The notes: a model not told the origin generated them from the sequence alone. Counted from the first letter of the stretch, positions 47,901 through 59,248 are shown. The stretch is DNA of 64,000 nucleotides from Cryptomeria japonica (GCF_030272615.1 NC_081410.1:253999533-254063532); one strand, 5' to 3'. Program-made: numbers and translations.

Positions 47901-48179
47901 TCTGAATTTTGGTTTGATCACACAATTCTTATCCAACAATGCTATCATATACATGGGTTTCATCTCTAATGTGCCCAATTCCTCCAAAGTATAGTGAATG
48001 TAAGCTCTAACATCCTCAACATAAAGAACTTTGTCGGGAACCCTAGAAAATGCATTGACTGAATCATCAACCTTCACAATCTAAGAGTATTTCTTAAATA
48101 CCAGGCATGGACAATCCTTAATATCAACCACAATAGGAACAACAATATCTACCGAGGCAAGAGCAGATCCAAAAGCCAT
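44990..48179 (-). pseudogene. Element F large ORF, unknown protein conserved with element G
   Basis: Start ATG at 48179 (MAFGSALASVDIV). TAG at 48081. N-terminal block EDVRAYIHYTLEELG and VHGEFMWLVRPHKITKD, with AITGFPHVGQRPDK (about 47700-47850), then IGYKVTQSNWLNFVSSL. A frameshift near 47530 leads to CDELILNLGKIKGEKKG, VDKYSIEICFMAKKDKT and WITKMVYEVDAEILDLYAKT. Another shift near 46560 leads to the middle and C-terminal coiled coil (ISSLEKDMDKLIQQARELRG, VSPRLNTLLLYKRECIEHM, 45140-45250). Block for block it parallels 52363-55619 of G. I do not recognise the family. Confidence 0.8.
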
Positions 48180-48429
48180 TACAATTTCAAAAAAGATAGC
48201 TTGAAAACTGAGAAATACCTTAGAATCTTTGCCAATGAAAAGCCATTCAAAATTCACTCTAAATGTATTGGAATTTTCTTGGAAATGTTTAGGATCACTC
48301 TAAATTGCCTTCAACTCACTCGACTTGCTCTGAATGTTTGGTGGTGAAAAATGAATCACTTTTGCCTTTTAACCTACAGAACCCTAATTCCTCATTGATA
48401 TAAATTCTTGCTAGCATATCATACCGGAT

Positions 48430-49709
48430 CCAAGATCCATCAAATCTGCACTAGTGAATCTTTAGATTGACACCTCCAATGTGTGAAACATGCTTTTAGA
48501 CCACTATCAGGGGTAATGCAAGATTTGTCATCAATTTGCCTCCCCCTAAGGCTAATTCCTTAGTTACCGAATGAGTCTTTTGTCGGTGTAGGAACATTCT
48601 ATTGAGTAACTGGGGTATTTGCTTCAGTCGATTGATCCTTAGACTTTCTAATCCATTTCTTCTCATGCTCCTTCCCAATATCATCAACCTTTTGTTTTCC
48701 CTTCTCATCATTTCCTATCAATGGGTTCTTTCTTTTGCAAAATTTAGCAATATGTCCTATTTTGTTGCATGCATAACAAGTGACATTGTTCTTCTAAATT
48801 TCTTATTTATAACCTTGATCATTTCTTGACCTACATTGATTAGCCATATGCCCAAACTTTCCACATGCATGGCATTTCACATTCATTCTACAATATGATG
48901 TCCTAAGATCATACTTCTTGCAATTGAAACATTGAACGGTACTTGAATTATTATTTTGATTGACTCTATTTTTGCTTTGACTTGCCATATGACCAAACTT
49001 ATTGCAAATAAAGAATCTACCATTAAATTTATGTGCATTAGGTTGCCTTATCGGTGATCTCTGATTCTAGTTGTCTTGTGGATTCTCCTTATTTGCAGTA
49101 CCAAAGATTTCTCCATGCTCAAATCCAAGACCTCTAGTGTCTCCAATGTCCCTTTGATTCTTCAATAATTCATCAAGTTTTGTAGAACTAACCTTGAACT
49201 TTTCTTTGTATTCATTTGCAACATCTAGATCACTTCTTATAACTGTCATCATTCTCTCCAACTCTTGCTCACTGTTCTGTGATTGCACCAATTCATTTCT
49301 CAACACATCATTCTCATGTGCCAACCTAATGCATTCATCAAATCTATCTTTCAAATATTTGGCAAGATTTTCTTCATTCTTCTTTTGGTCTTCAATCTCT
49401 TTGGACATCCTCATGGTTAGGGCTTGCATTTCATTCTTCATGACACCATATTCCTGACTCATCTTCTGACATAGTTCCTTTAAAGCATTCTTCTCTTCAT
49501 CATCCTGATTTTGTAATTGATCACATAGTTCTTTCCTTTTGGCTTGTGCAGATGACAACCTCTCTTGTAGAGTATGGATGAATTCTTTTGTAGATATCAA
49601 CTCATCTTTAGTAGAATTCATCTCATCTCGTAGCTTCATGTTCTTCAATCTTTCATAATCATAGTCTTCAAGTGCTACTTCCAAGTTCTTTCCTCAAACT
49701 CATCTCCAT
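48430..49709 (-). pseudogene. gag: Element F gag-like protein: coiled coil plus four zinc knuckles
   Basis: Likely start ATG 49709, one-base shift before 49684. A coiled coil of about 190 residues (KNMKLRDEMNSTKDELIS ... STKLDELLKNQRDIGD) is followed by four CCHC units at about 49010-48740. Two are intact (CHACGKFGHMANQC and CYACNKIGHIAKFC), and two have lost ligands (FICNKFGHMASQS and CFNCKKYDLRTSYC). The KLDELLKNQR stretch is typical of the end of Copia gag, but the usual N-terminal capsid part is not visible. Nucleic-acid binding is expected from the knuckles. Confidence 0.82.
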
Positions 49710-49760
49710 GGATTTCGGATGCAGGATCTTCCTCAAGCTATTAGACTTATTTCAAGGCAC

Positions 49761-49775
49761 CAGGATCTGATACCA
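49761..49775 (-). other. Primer-binding site of element F
   Basis: TGGTATCAGATCCTG on the minus strand: initiator tRNA-Met PBS with one mismatch, two bases from the LTR. Confidence 0.85.
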
Positions 49776-49777
49776 AT

Positions 49778-50044
49778 TGTTGGAATCCAATAACACTGAG
49801 AGGAGGGGTGAATCAATGTTCTACCGGTGATTAAGAATTTAATTCTTTTAGATACTTTACCAATTAATAGTCGGTATGCATATAAACAAAATATAATTAA
49901 GAACAAAGTAATCACAAAGATCAACACCATAACACCACAAATTTATATGTGGAAAACCTCAAAGAGGAAACACCATGGTGGGATTTGTGACCCACAATAT
50001 CTATCCACTGGCCAGTTGAATAAATATTACATAAGAAGGGGGCT
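49778..50044 (-). repeat. 5' LTR of element F, left piece
   Basis: Matches 43817-44085. Interrupted at 50044 by element G; the rest is 56631-57285. Confidence 0.92.
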
Positions 50045-50832
50045 TGTTGGCATATGCACACTCCAATGAGATATTGTATGTGATTGAAGGTTTTTCATTG
50101 ATGGCTACCTTGCAATCCTATGGCACTGGCAAAGACATTTTACCGGCATCAGCAAAACACATTCTACACTGGCATCAGGACACCGGCACCGACACAGAAG
50201 AAAAGAGGTGTACTGACACAGAGGCCGACAGGATTTTGTTATACAATTTTTTGTTTATTATTGTAAGCCGACTTGGAAAATTATAAAATGACTCTTATAT
50301 ATAAAGGAGATCATTGTAGACATTTGTAGGAGTGATGTAGAAGCATAAAGAAAAATATTAGGCAGACCTAATGTGCAAAATATAGGTCAAGAGGTATATG
50401 TAAAGAACAGAGTAGGAACCGATACTGAATCTGGCATTGAAGATGCTATTGTAAAGTAGTACAAGTTATTGGATTTGTATAATCCTTATTTGTAAGTCAG
50501 TGTGACTTCCCATTGAGCAGTGAGCTCTAGGCAGTTGGCCTTCCTGTATGTGTAGGCCCCTATTGTAAGTAATATTCTCTTATTGGCCAGTAAATGAATA
50601 TTGTGGGTCACAAATCCCACCAAGGTTTTTCCCACACCAGGTTTCCTCATTAACATCTTGTGTTATGGTGTGTTTTTCATGTGGATGTTCTTGATTCTAT
50701 TTATTGCATTATTTCTTGCATACCGGTACACTGTTATATTATGTTCTGCATGTTTTAAGTTAAGAAAATCTTATCACTGGTCAGATATTGATTCACCCCC
50801 CCCCCCTCTCAGTATCTATGGGACCCCTAACA
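50045..50832 (+). repeat. 5' LTR of element G
   Basis: TGTTGGCATATGC...CCCTAACA. TATA box TATATATAAAGG at 50297-50308. U5 end has the C run TTCACCCC...CTCTCAG. Differences from the 3' LTR are often CG against TG or CA (compare 50180-50193 with 55972-55985). Confidence 0.95.
50297..50308 (+). promoter_or_regulatory. TATA box of element G
   Basis: CTTATATATAAAGGAG in the LTR, repeated at the same place in the 3' LTR (about 56088-56099). Confidence 0.6.
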
Positions 50833-50833
50833 A

Positions 50834-50848
50834 TTGGTATCAGAGCCT
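50834..50848 (+). other. Primer-binding site of element G
   Basis: ATTGGTATCAGAGCC, a full match to the plant initiator tRNA-Met 3' end, directly after the LTR. Confidence 0.93.
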
Positions 50849-50903
50849 GGTCCTCTATTTTCAAAAGCCTAACAGCTTGAGGAATATCTTGACACCAATA
50901 AAG

Positions 50904-52061
50904 ATGGAAAATCTGATGAAGCAACTTGAAGGAGCTCTTACAGACTATGATGCAGAAAAGTTGAAAAATATCAAACTAGAAGATGATTTAAGAGCAGCTC
51001 AAGATATCATTCAGGTACTTCAAGAAAATCTTACTGTTGCAAGAAATAAGAGAAGAGAACTTTGTGAAAAATTGCAAAATGAGAATAATGAAAAGGAATC
51101 ACTTAATGATATGATAAGCAAATTGAAACAAGAGAACATGACAACAAAGAATGAGATGCAGGATATGACTATGAGATTTTGCAAAGAGATTGAGGATAGG
51201 AAGAAGAATGAATAAGAATTAACCAGAAGACTAAGTGATGCAGCAAATGAGAACACAAGACTTAGCTATGAAAATGATATGTTAAAGACATATCTGATGT
51301 AGACTCAGAATGACTCAAATGAATTGATGAGACAAAAAGAAATCTTAGAAAGAGAACTGGAAACTACAAATCAACACAAAGAAAAATTCAAGAAAAGCTC
51401 AGAGGAACTTGGCACCTTGCTGAAGAATCAAAAACCTAAAGGTGACACTTCTGGAATCGGCTTTGAAGTTGGTGAAAGTTCTGGTACTGCAAATACTCAA
51501 GATCACAGCAAACCGGTAAGACAACCTAATGCTTATAAATTCAATGGTAAATGCTTTAACTATAATAAGTATGGTCATAGAGAAAATGAATGTAGATCTA
51601 GAAATTATTAGAATATCAACACACCCACTGGTCAATGCTCTAAATGCAACAAAATAGGTCACAACTCTTAAAATTGCAGAATGAATGTGAGATGTTATGT
51701 TTGTGGAAGATTTAGACATTTATCAAATCAATGCAGAACACAAACCGACATAGGTTATGGGAAAGCTATTCAGAAGAATAATGTAACTTGTTATGCATGT
51801 AACAAGATTGGGAATATTTCTAAATTTTGTAGAAGTAAAAGGACACCGGTAGACAACAAAAGTCATAGCTTGAAAGGTAAAGAAAAAGTTGAAGAGGTCA
51901 AGCAAGAATTCTCAAAACAATGGATTAGAAAAGTTGATCTAAATATTGGGAATACTCCTCCACCGGTAGAACAAACCAATGCTTCACCAGTAGGACAGAG
52001 TGATGCTTCATCAGAAGCACAGAGTAGTGCTCCACCAGCAGGAAGTTCTTCATCCAATTGA
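50904..52061 (+). pseudogene. gag: Element G gag-like protein: coiled coil plus four zinc knuckles
   Basis: About 385 codons in one frame from ATG 50904 (MENLMKQLEGALTDYDAEKL). Coiled coil to about 51400, then KSSEELGTLLKNQKPKGD, then four CCHC-type units at 51550-51840: CFNYNKYGHRENEC (second Cys is Tyr), CSKCNKIGHNS interrupted by a stop, CYVCGRFRHLSNQC (complete) and CYACNKIGNISKFC (His is Asn). A Pro/Ala/Ser-rich tail ends at TGA 52059. Four in-frame stops (two TAA, two TAG). The longer frame starting at 50601 only extends back through the LTR. Confidence 0.85.
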
Positions 52062-52362
52062 AGAAAATTTCCTTGAGGGTTTGGCAATTTATTGATACAT
52101 GTGCTATTATTCCCTCCGTTAGAGATAAGAAGTTGAAAATTACTTATTACCAGCAAACAATGTTAAGTGAATACTTAACCAACATGCAATTAATGTGGTA
52201 GATGGCGAAAAGACATTATAAAGTTAAGGTTTTGGCTCCATTTCATTTCACCAAGATTTCAAATTTTCAGAGAGCGTGAAGACTCTAAGCTAAGGCATTT
52301 CGAGCAAGAAGCAAGCACACTCCAAGCAATCATCCATCCAAGGCAGTAAAAGGTATTTAATC
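52062..52362 (+). other. Gap between the two ORFs of element G
   Basis: No ORF. It ends in a purine-rich run before ATG 52363. How the second ORF is expressed (own promoter, splicing or re-initiation) cannot be seen; there is no clear TATA box. Confidence 0.6.
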
Positions 52363-55300
52363 ATGGCATCCACCTCTACAATTGAATACATAGCAAAACC
52401 TACTATTGTGGAAGTAATAAAAAGACCTAGGCCCATATTTCAGTTAGTTCCCGAGATAGCAAAGAAGCATGATACCTTAGGTGCTTTTTCTCAAATCCCT
52501 AAGGGAGTTGTTTATGCTGAAGACCCTCGGATGTACATCCACTGCAACATTGAAGAGTTAGGAGATGAGGAAATCAAAACCATGTATAAAACCGAGATAT
52601 GTGATAATACCAGCAATGTAAAGGATGAACACAAAATCATTGAGACCCTAGGATTTACAGAAATCCTTAGCATTCCTGAATTTCCAAAGGATGTGATTAG
52701 GATAGTTTTAAGCAGGGTTCATGGAGAATTTTTCTGGTTAGATGCAATCCATAAGATCACCAAGGAAGCTGTGAAAGCTATCACAGGGTTACCAACCACT
52801 GGTAAGAGACCAGATAAAACCAAGAAGGTTTCCAATGACCTAGTTATAAACCTAATTGGTGCAAAATTTGACAAGAGGTCTTTAAGGGTTAATGATGTAA
52901 AAGATGTCAATGTGAGATTCATTAGTATGATATTAGGTTATAAAGCTACTCATGCTAATAGACTTAACTCAGTTTCAAGTTTATGCATTAAGAGTTCTTA
53001 TGACATGGTCACAGATAATGCAAAAATTGACATATGTGAGTGGTTAAAGGATGAACTAATTGACAACCTTGGAAAGATCAAAAAGGACAAGGAACTTTCA
53101 AATTTGAAAATCTGTTAGTATGCCTAATGCTACACATAACAAAACAGGTTCTTGGTATAGGTTACAAAGAACTTGGATATGACATACCGGTAGGAAAACA
53201 ATTAACTAAACTATTCAATAACATGGGTGAGAACAAGGAAAACAATATTCATGACTTTTTCCAAGCATTAAAAACCAAAATAAAGAAAAGAGTAAGGTTA
53301 TCTCAGAAAATTGTAGACAAATACAAAGATGATATATGCTTTGTCATCAAGAAAGATGAAATATGGATGGAAGCAGTCATCCCAAGGATAGTCTGGGTAA
53401 CTGAGATGGGATATGAAATAGATGATCACATAGTTGAAACATATGCCAAAGCACTTTTGGAAGCCCCTAATGAACCTAAGGAAGAAGTATTTGGTAGTGC
53501 TGAGACTATAGAAAGCCAAATACAATCAAAGAAAAGAGTAAAGAAGGTTGAGGCATTTGTGAGGAAAGGATCCAAACAAGCAAAAGCCATTATAGAAGAT
53601 GTATTGAAGAAAAATGGCATAACAGAGGATGAGTTAGCAGCTCCATAGCCTGAAACTCACCTATCACCGGTAGGTACTTCTTCAGGAAGTGACATGCCTG
53701 CAACTTTTAAAAGAGTTGTAAGGAAAAGAGATCCCTCACCAGCAACCACACCTTCACCTAGGAGGACAAGGAAAAAGCAACAAGCTGTGAGATATCCGGT
53801 TAGAAAGGCCACACCAAAGAAGAAGAAAAGGACAAAGAAAGATTTAGCCCCTCTTGATATACTATTAAATGAAATCACAAAGGAAGGTAAACTAAAGAAT
53901 ATAGAGAAAATATATGACACTCTAACAGCTGATGAGAAAGAGCAAGTTGAGAACAGTGTTTTATTACATATGGACATGTACAAGAAATTTTTTATGGAGG
54001 TAATAAATGAAATTCCTGATGAATTATTCAAAAGACTTGAGGCAAGAAGACAGGCAGTGATAGAATTGGATAAGAAAATAAAAATTGAGAAGCTACTTGC
54101 TGTATATCTAGTAAATTCTCCAAAAGAAATTGATGATTTGATTGCTCAAGCAAACCGATCAGTATTCTCTACTGTACATCGACATATTTCACTAATGGCA
54201 GGAAGAGTTAATGAGGTAACAGAGGAAATAGAAAATGGATGGGATATATTCCTGGTTGAGAAAGAAAAACAAGAAGAGTACAAGAATCCCAAGCCTATCT
54301 TAGTCTATCAGAAAGATAGAGATAAGGGTAAAGGTAAAGTTGGTGGACCACCAAGCATCAAAGTTAGAGACAACTTACCCCCACCTTCTTTAAACACTCC
54401 ACCGGTGAAAACAACAACCACTGAAGATCAACCGACAGTCGAGAGTATGGATGCAGAGGATACTAATCCTAATTTTGAAATCCTATATATTGTGAATGTT
54501 GATACTCAGAAGATCAACATAATAGTAGACAAAGATTCAACTGATAAGTCAGAGATGGCTAGTGAGCCTCCGGTAGCAGGGGAAACTGAGAAACCGATAG
54601 AAGATAAAGAGAAAAAGGTAGAGACTGAGTCACAAATTGAGGAAATGAAACCTATAGAGAAACAAATAGAGCAAAAGGCTCCAGAACAACAATCATCGGA
54701 ACAGGTACACAAGGAAACAATGCCACCGGCAACTAGTGAAGTAGGAAAACCAGTGCTTAAAGAAATGCAGACACAAACTGACCTACCAGAGGTCAATACA
54801 AGCTTGGTAACTTCCACCGGTACTCAGATTGTTGGATCATCATCAACATACAAATCAACAAATGTGACTGAGGTATTACTTGATTCTATCAAGACAATAA
54901 CTGACTACAGCTCACAGGCTTACAAAGCAATTGATGATTCCATACCAATTTTGAAGGTAATAGCTCCCAACTGTAACACAGATAACAAAGATTCTTTAGG
55001 ACAATTGGATACATTGTGTAAATATATCTCTGAGAACATTGAGAAAACAAAGGAAGATTCAATAAAGGATAAGGTAGAAATTGAAAAGCAAAAATTCTTT
55101 GATGAGGAAATAAAGAAGTGTAATAGAGATTTTGACACACTTCTACCGGAACTATGTAATTTGTTGAAAGAATACAAAAATTTGTACAAAGATACCTATA
55201 AAACAACCTTTTTGACTATAGATATTGACAAGAAAATAAGCAAGGTACAAGATGAGATAAATAAACTTGCAGACAGCTTTGTCAACTCACCTGATACACT

Positions 55301-55619
55301 ATCAACTTTTGACGAAAAGATAGCAAATTTTGAGGAAGAACTACTCAGATTGGAAAAGGAAAAAGAAAGGATAATAAATAAGACAAAACATTTGAGATCT
55401 AAACTAAGTCCAAGATTGGACTATTTAGCATCTCTGCGGAAGGAAATTTCTGAGGCATTAATATAGGGAAACAAAACATCGGCAGAGCATTTGCAGCATC
55501 TCACCGGTACAGTGAAGAGAACTGAGATAGAAATAAAGGATAGTAAGAAGTTTATGGATAGTATAAACTTTATTTTGGGAGATCTTTTTCAGATTATAAC
55601 TACCCAACTACAAGGTTGA
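52363..55619 (+). pseudogene. Element G large ORF, unknown protein of about 1,085 codons
   Basis: Start ATG 52363 (MASTSTIEYIAKPT). Breaks: one frameshift near 53090, TAG at 53646, TAG at 55464; all else is open to TGA 55617. N-terminal domain (about residues 45-230): EDPRMYIHCNIEELG, VHGEFFWLDAIHKITKE, AITGLPTTGKRPDK, LIGAKFDKRSLRV, ILGYKATHANRLNSVSS. Next VDKYKDDICFVIKKDE and WVTEMGYEIDDHIVETYAKA. A basic, possibly nuclear-targeting stretch (PKKKKRTKKDL, about 53810-53845), an acidic Pro/Gln/Glu-rich middle, and a C-terminal coiled coil (about 55030-55460). Conserved with element F. No known retroelement enzyme; function not assigned. Confidence 0.85.
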
Positions 55620-55835
55620 GTTTATGGATAGCTAAAAACTACAAATTCTACTGACATCTTGACAACCTTTGTCATTGATGCCAAAGGGGGAGTAGTAGGA
55701 TGAGAAAGTTCAAAACACAGGAATCATATGCTCAGGGGGAGCTCTCACATTTTTTGTAGCATTTTTGGATTGCACACTTTTGAACACTTTTTGAAATTTC
55801 TCATGAGTGTTTCCATCAATGCCAAAGGGGGAGAT
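55620..55835 (+). other. 3' untranslated region and PPT of element G
   Basis: GCCAAAGGGGGAGAT at 55821-55835 abuts the LTR. A near copy (GCCAAAGGGGGAGTAG) lies at 55680-55695, joined to TTTGTCATTGAT, and a third purine run at about 55735. Otherwise no feature. Confidence 0.85.
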
Positions 55836-56625
55836 TGTTGGCATATGCACACTCCAATGAGACATTGTATGTGATTGAAGGTTTTGTCATTGATGGCAAC
55901 CTTGCAATCCTATGGCACTGGAAAAGACATTTTATCGGCATCAGCAAAACACATTCTACACCAGCATCAGGACACTGACACTGACACATAAGAAAAGAGG
56001 TATACCGGCACAAAGGCCGACAGGATTTTGTTATACAATATTGTGTTTATTATTGTAAGCCAACTTGGCAAATTGTAAAATGACTCTTATATATAAAGGA
56101 GATCATTGTAGACATTTGTAGGAGTGATGTAGAAGCATAAAGAAAAATATTAGGCAGACCTAATGTGCGAAATATAGGTCAAGAGGTATATGTAAAGAAT
56201 AGAGCAGGAACTGGTACTGAATCTGGCATTGAAGATGCTATTGTAAAGCAGTACAAGTTATTGGATTTGTATAATCCTTATTTGTAAGTCAGTGTGACTT
56301 CCCATTGAGTAGTGAGCTCTAGGCAGTTGGCCTTCCTGCATGTGTAGGCCCCTATTGTAAGTAATATTCTCTTATTGACCAATAACTGAATATTATGGGT
56401 CACAAATCTCACTGAGGTTTTTCCCACACCGGGTTTCCTCGTTAACATCTTGTGTTATGGTGTGTTTTTCATGTGGATGTTCTTGATTCTATTTATTGCA
56501 TTATTTCTTGCATACCGATACATTGTTATATTATGTTATACATGTTTTAAGTTAAGAAAATCTTATCACCGGTCAGATACTGATTCACCACCCCCCCCCT
56601 CTCAGTATCTGTGGGACCCTTAATA
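55836..56625 (+). repeat. 3' LTR of element G
   Basis: Matches 50045-50832; ends CCTTAATA where the 5' LTR has CCCTAACA, so the terminal CA has become TA by transition. Confidence 0.94.
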
Positions 56626-56630
56626 GGGCC

Positions 56631-57285
56631 TACACATGCAGGAAGGCACACTACCTAGAGAGCACTTCTCATCACAAAGGAGCCTCACTAACTACAAATA
56701 AAATACTGAATTACAAACAAAATTCTGAACTCTAAGTGTCCATCTGATATGCTGGATGAGTTCCAGTTTAAGTACTGATTGTACCAATTAACATTGTCTC
56801 CTTCCTTACCAGTAACCTCATTTTCTTTACAAACCTCTTCACAAATAACCAAGACCGACTACAGATCATTACATTTGCATTTTGTCGATCAATATCTCGC
56901 TCACACAATTACATAAATCCTATCTCATCTATATTCCAAAAATGACCTAGCCAAACTGACTTATATACCCTTTACATACATAAACATGAATGCCTTATGT
57001 CAGCTTACAATCATATTACAAAAGATAAATTCATGTCAGCATAGACAAAAATATAAACATTGATTTCCATGACCGTTGCCACTAAAACCTTTGTCGGATC
57101 AATCTTCTATGTAGGCCTCCAAATACCAGTTCCTAGTTTGTTGGTTTCCCTTACTTTCCAGTTTCCTTGAATGTCAGATGTTAAACCTTGAATACCAGAG
57201 GATACTGAATAATTATCCAACCCAAATGATGTGTGTTGCCATCAATGACAACACCGTGAGCCCGGATGAGTGTCAATTGCCAACA
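56631..57285 (-). repeat. 5' LTR of element F, right piece
   Basis: Continues 50044 after element G and its duplicated GGGCC; matches 44090-44740 and ends GCCAACA. Confidence 0.92.
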
Positions 57286-57479
57286 GATAGACCCTGACCT
57301 AATATGGATCCAGATTATCTACCTTGATGCCTGTAAACTAGTTCACCAAGGTACTTGCCCATAGCTCCACAAAGTGGTTTTCACTAATGGACGAATTGCT
57401 TTTTTTTTACTTTTTGTTTTTTTTCATTTGTTTTGTATTTTTCTTGATTTTTGATTTTTTTGTATTTTTTGATTTTTAG

Positions 57480-58860
57480 ACAATTCGTGACCTTCTAAGG
57501 ACTAGGCATAAAATATCTTCAGGTTCATGATGTTCATAGGGTCATCCAAGGGATTTCCTTTAGGAGCAACCAACTGATATGCCCCTGATCCATATTTTGT
57601 TGTGATCACTTCAGGTCCAAGCCAATTAGGCTCGAACTTGCCTTTCTTTTCTCTTTCTTGAAGATTTTTTTGATTTTCCATAAGGACAAGATCACCAACT
57701 TCAAATTCTCAAGTTCTAACCTTCTTGTTGTAGCTCAAGCGTAGGCGATTTTGATATACCCATAGATGATTTAAGGTATTGAGGCACCTTTCGTCCACCA
57801 ATTCTATCTCTTGCAGCCTGGCAACTCTACATTCCTCATCAAGGAGGATATTCTGAAGGGATACTCTTAGGGAGGGGATCTTGATCTCAAGAGGGAGAAC
57901 AGCTTCAGAGCCAAAGAAAAGGGAGTATTGAGTGGCGCATGTGGGCATACGGATGGAGGTGCGGTAAGCCCCTTGGAGCAAGATGGAGTTGGAGGTACCA
58001 ATCACAGCCAGCTTCATTGACTATTTTTCTAAGGATTTTGATTAAGGTCTTATTAGAAGCCTCAGCTTGACCATTTCCTTCCAGGTAATAGGGGGTGGAG
58101 AAGCAGTGCTGGATATCAAACTTCTAACAGAGCTCTTTAACATCTTGATTCTTGAAAGGTCTTCCATTATCTGTGATGATAACTTTGGGGATTCCATATC
58201 GGCAAACTAAATAGTTCAGAATAAATTTAGAGATCTGCTTCCCAGTGGTGAAGGTAAGAGGGATGGCCTCTACCCTCTTGGTGAAGTATTTAGTGGCGGT
58301 GATGATTAATTTGTGACTGTTGGAGGATGCAGGGTGGATTTTACCAATGAGATCGAGCCTTCACTGTGAGAAGGGTCAAGGTGTGATAAAATACTATTGA
58401 TCTTGTGATGGAGTGTGAATCTTGTTGCCATGCTTCTGACAAGGGATACATTTCATCACATAATTATATGCATCATCTTCCATTGTAGGCCAATAGTATC
58501 CAATTCACAAGAGCTTTTTAGCCAAAATGAGACCACTTGAGTGTGCTCCGCAGATACCCTCATGCACTTCACATAGTGACCATTCAACCTCTTGTTTGTC
58601 TAGACACCTTAGGAGGGAACCATCAAAATGCTTGTTGAATAGGGTGTCTTCAAGGATGTTGTAACGAGCGCAATGGCGGATAAAGGTTTGTTGTTTGGCT
58701 TTAGTGAGGTGTGGAGGAATGGTGTTATCTCTTATGTAGATGAAGGTCTCTTGATACCAAGGGGATTTGAGACCAATGAGTACACACATCATTTCATACT
58801 CAGGTAGATCGTATGTGGGTATGAAGAGTTTCTTGACAAAAAACTCACATTTCTGACTGT
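57480..58860 (-). pseudogene. pol: Element E integrase
   Basis: Zinc module HEGICGAH (about 58530) with CIPCQKHG after a stop, catalytic core with RLDLIGKI (Asp), IITDNGRPF (Asp) and GQAEASNK (Glu), then the C-terminal part (58017-57709 in another frame; SLRVSLQNILLDEECRVAR). Several stops and at least one frameshift between the core and C-terminal part. Positions 57286-57480 are spacer with T-rich tracts, as after pol in D. Confidence 0.86.
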
Positions 58861-59248
58861 GCGTCACCATCTGGAGGAGAGAACCAATAGTGGCCATTAC
58901 ATCTGTAGCTCTATTATTTTTGCGTGGAATATAATCAAGCTTTATCAATGTAAATTGTTTATTGAGATCCTCAACCATACCGCAATAAGGAAGAAGCTTG
59001 TCATATTTTGTTTGGTACTCATTGTTGACTTGTTTAATGACAAGTTGGGAATCACCATAGACATGTAATTCCAATATCTTTAATTGGATAGCCAAACAGA
59101 GTCCAGTGATTAGTGCTTCATATTATGTAATGTTGTTGGTGCATGCAAAGGCTATCTTGTATGATTTAGGGATGCAATCTCTTTGAGGTGTGACCAAAAA
59201 TATGCCTATCCCTAATCTGTTATGTGTGCAAGAACCATCAAAATAGAA
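58861..59248 (-). pseudogene. pol: Element E archaeal-type RNase H
   Basis: FYFDGSCTHNR (Asp), the NNIT-stop-YEALITG line (Glu present in YEAL) and VYGDSQLVIKQ (Asp). Continues in frame into KLDYIPRKNNRATDVMA, the linker to integrase. Confidence 0.84.

Larger units (their letters stand above)
50045..56625 (+). mobile_element. Element G: non-autonomous Copia-type LTR element with large unknown ORF
   Basis: 6,581 bp. LTRs 50045-50832 and 55836-56625, initiator-Met PBS, gag-like ORF (50904-52061), a 300-bp gap, a large ORF (52363-55619), PPT. TSD GGGCT (50040-50044) against GGGCC (56626-56630), one transition. No enzyme domain of a retroelement is found. It is the youngest layer of the F/E/C nest. 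Confidence 0.94.
43817..57285 (-). mobile_element. Element F: non-autonomous Copia-type LTR element, interrupted by G
   Basis: 3' LTR 43817-44740; PPT; a large unknown ORF; a gag-like ORF; PBS 49761-49775; 5' LTR 49778-50044 plus 56631-57285 (split by G). The rejoined 5' LTR is 922 bp against 924 bp for the 3' LTR. TSD is AATAG/GATAG in element E. No protease, integrase, RT or RNase H motif is present anywhere between the LTRs, so it would need enzymes in trans. Confidence 0.9.

Noticed and set aside
54506-55206. Long minus-strand ORFs opposite the large ORF of G
   Set aside because: Antisense shadows of a well-conserved plus-strand coding sequence.
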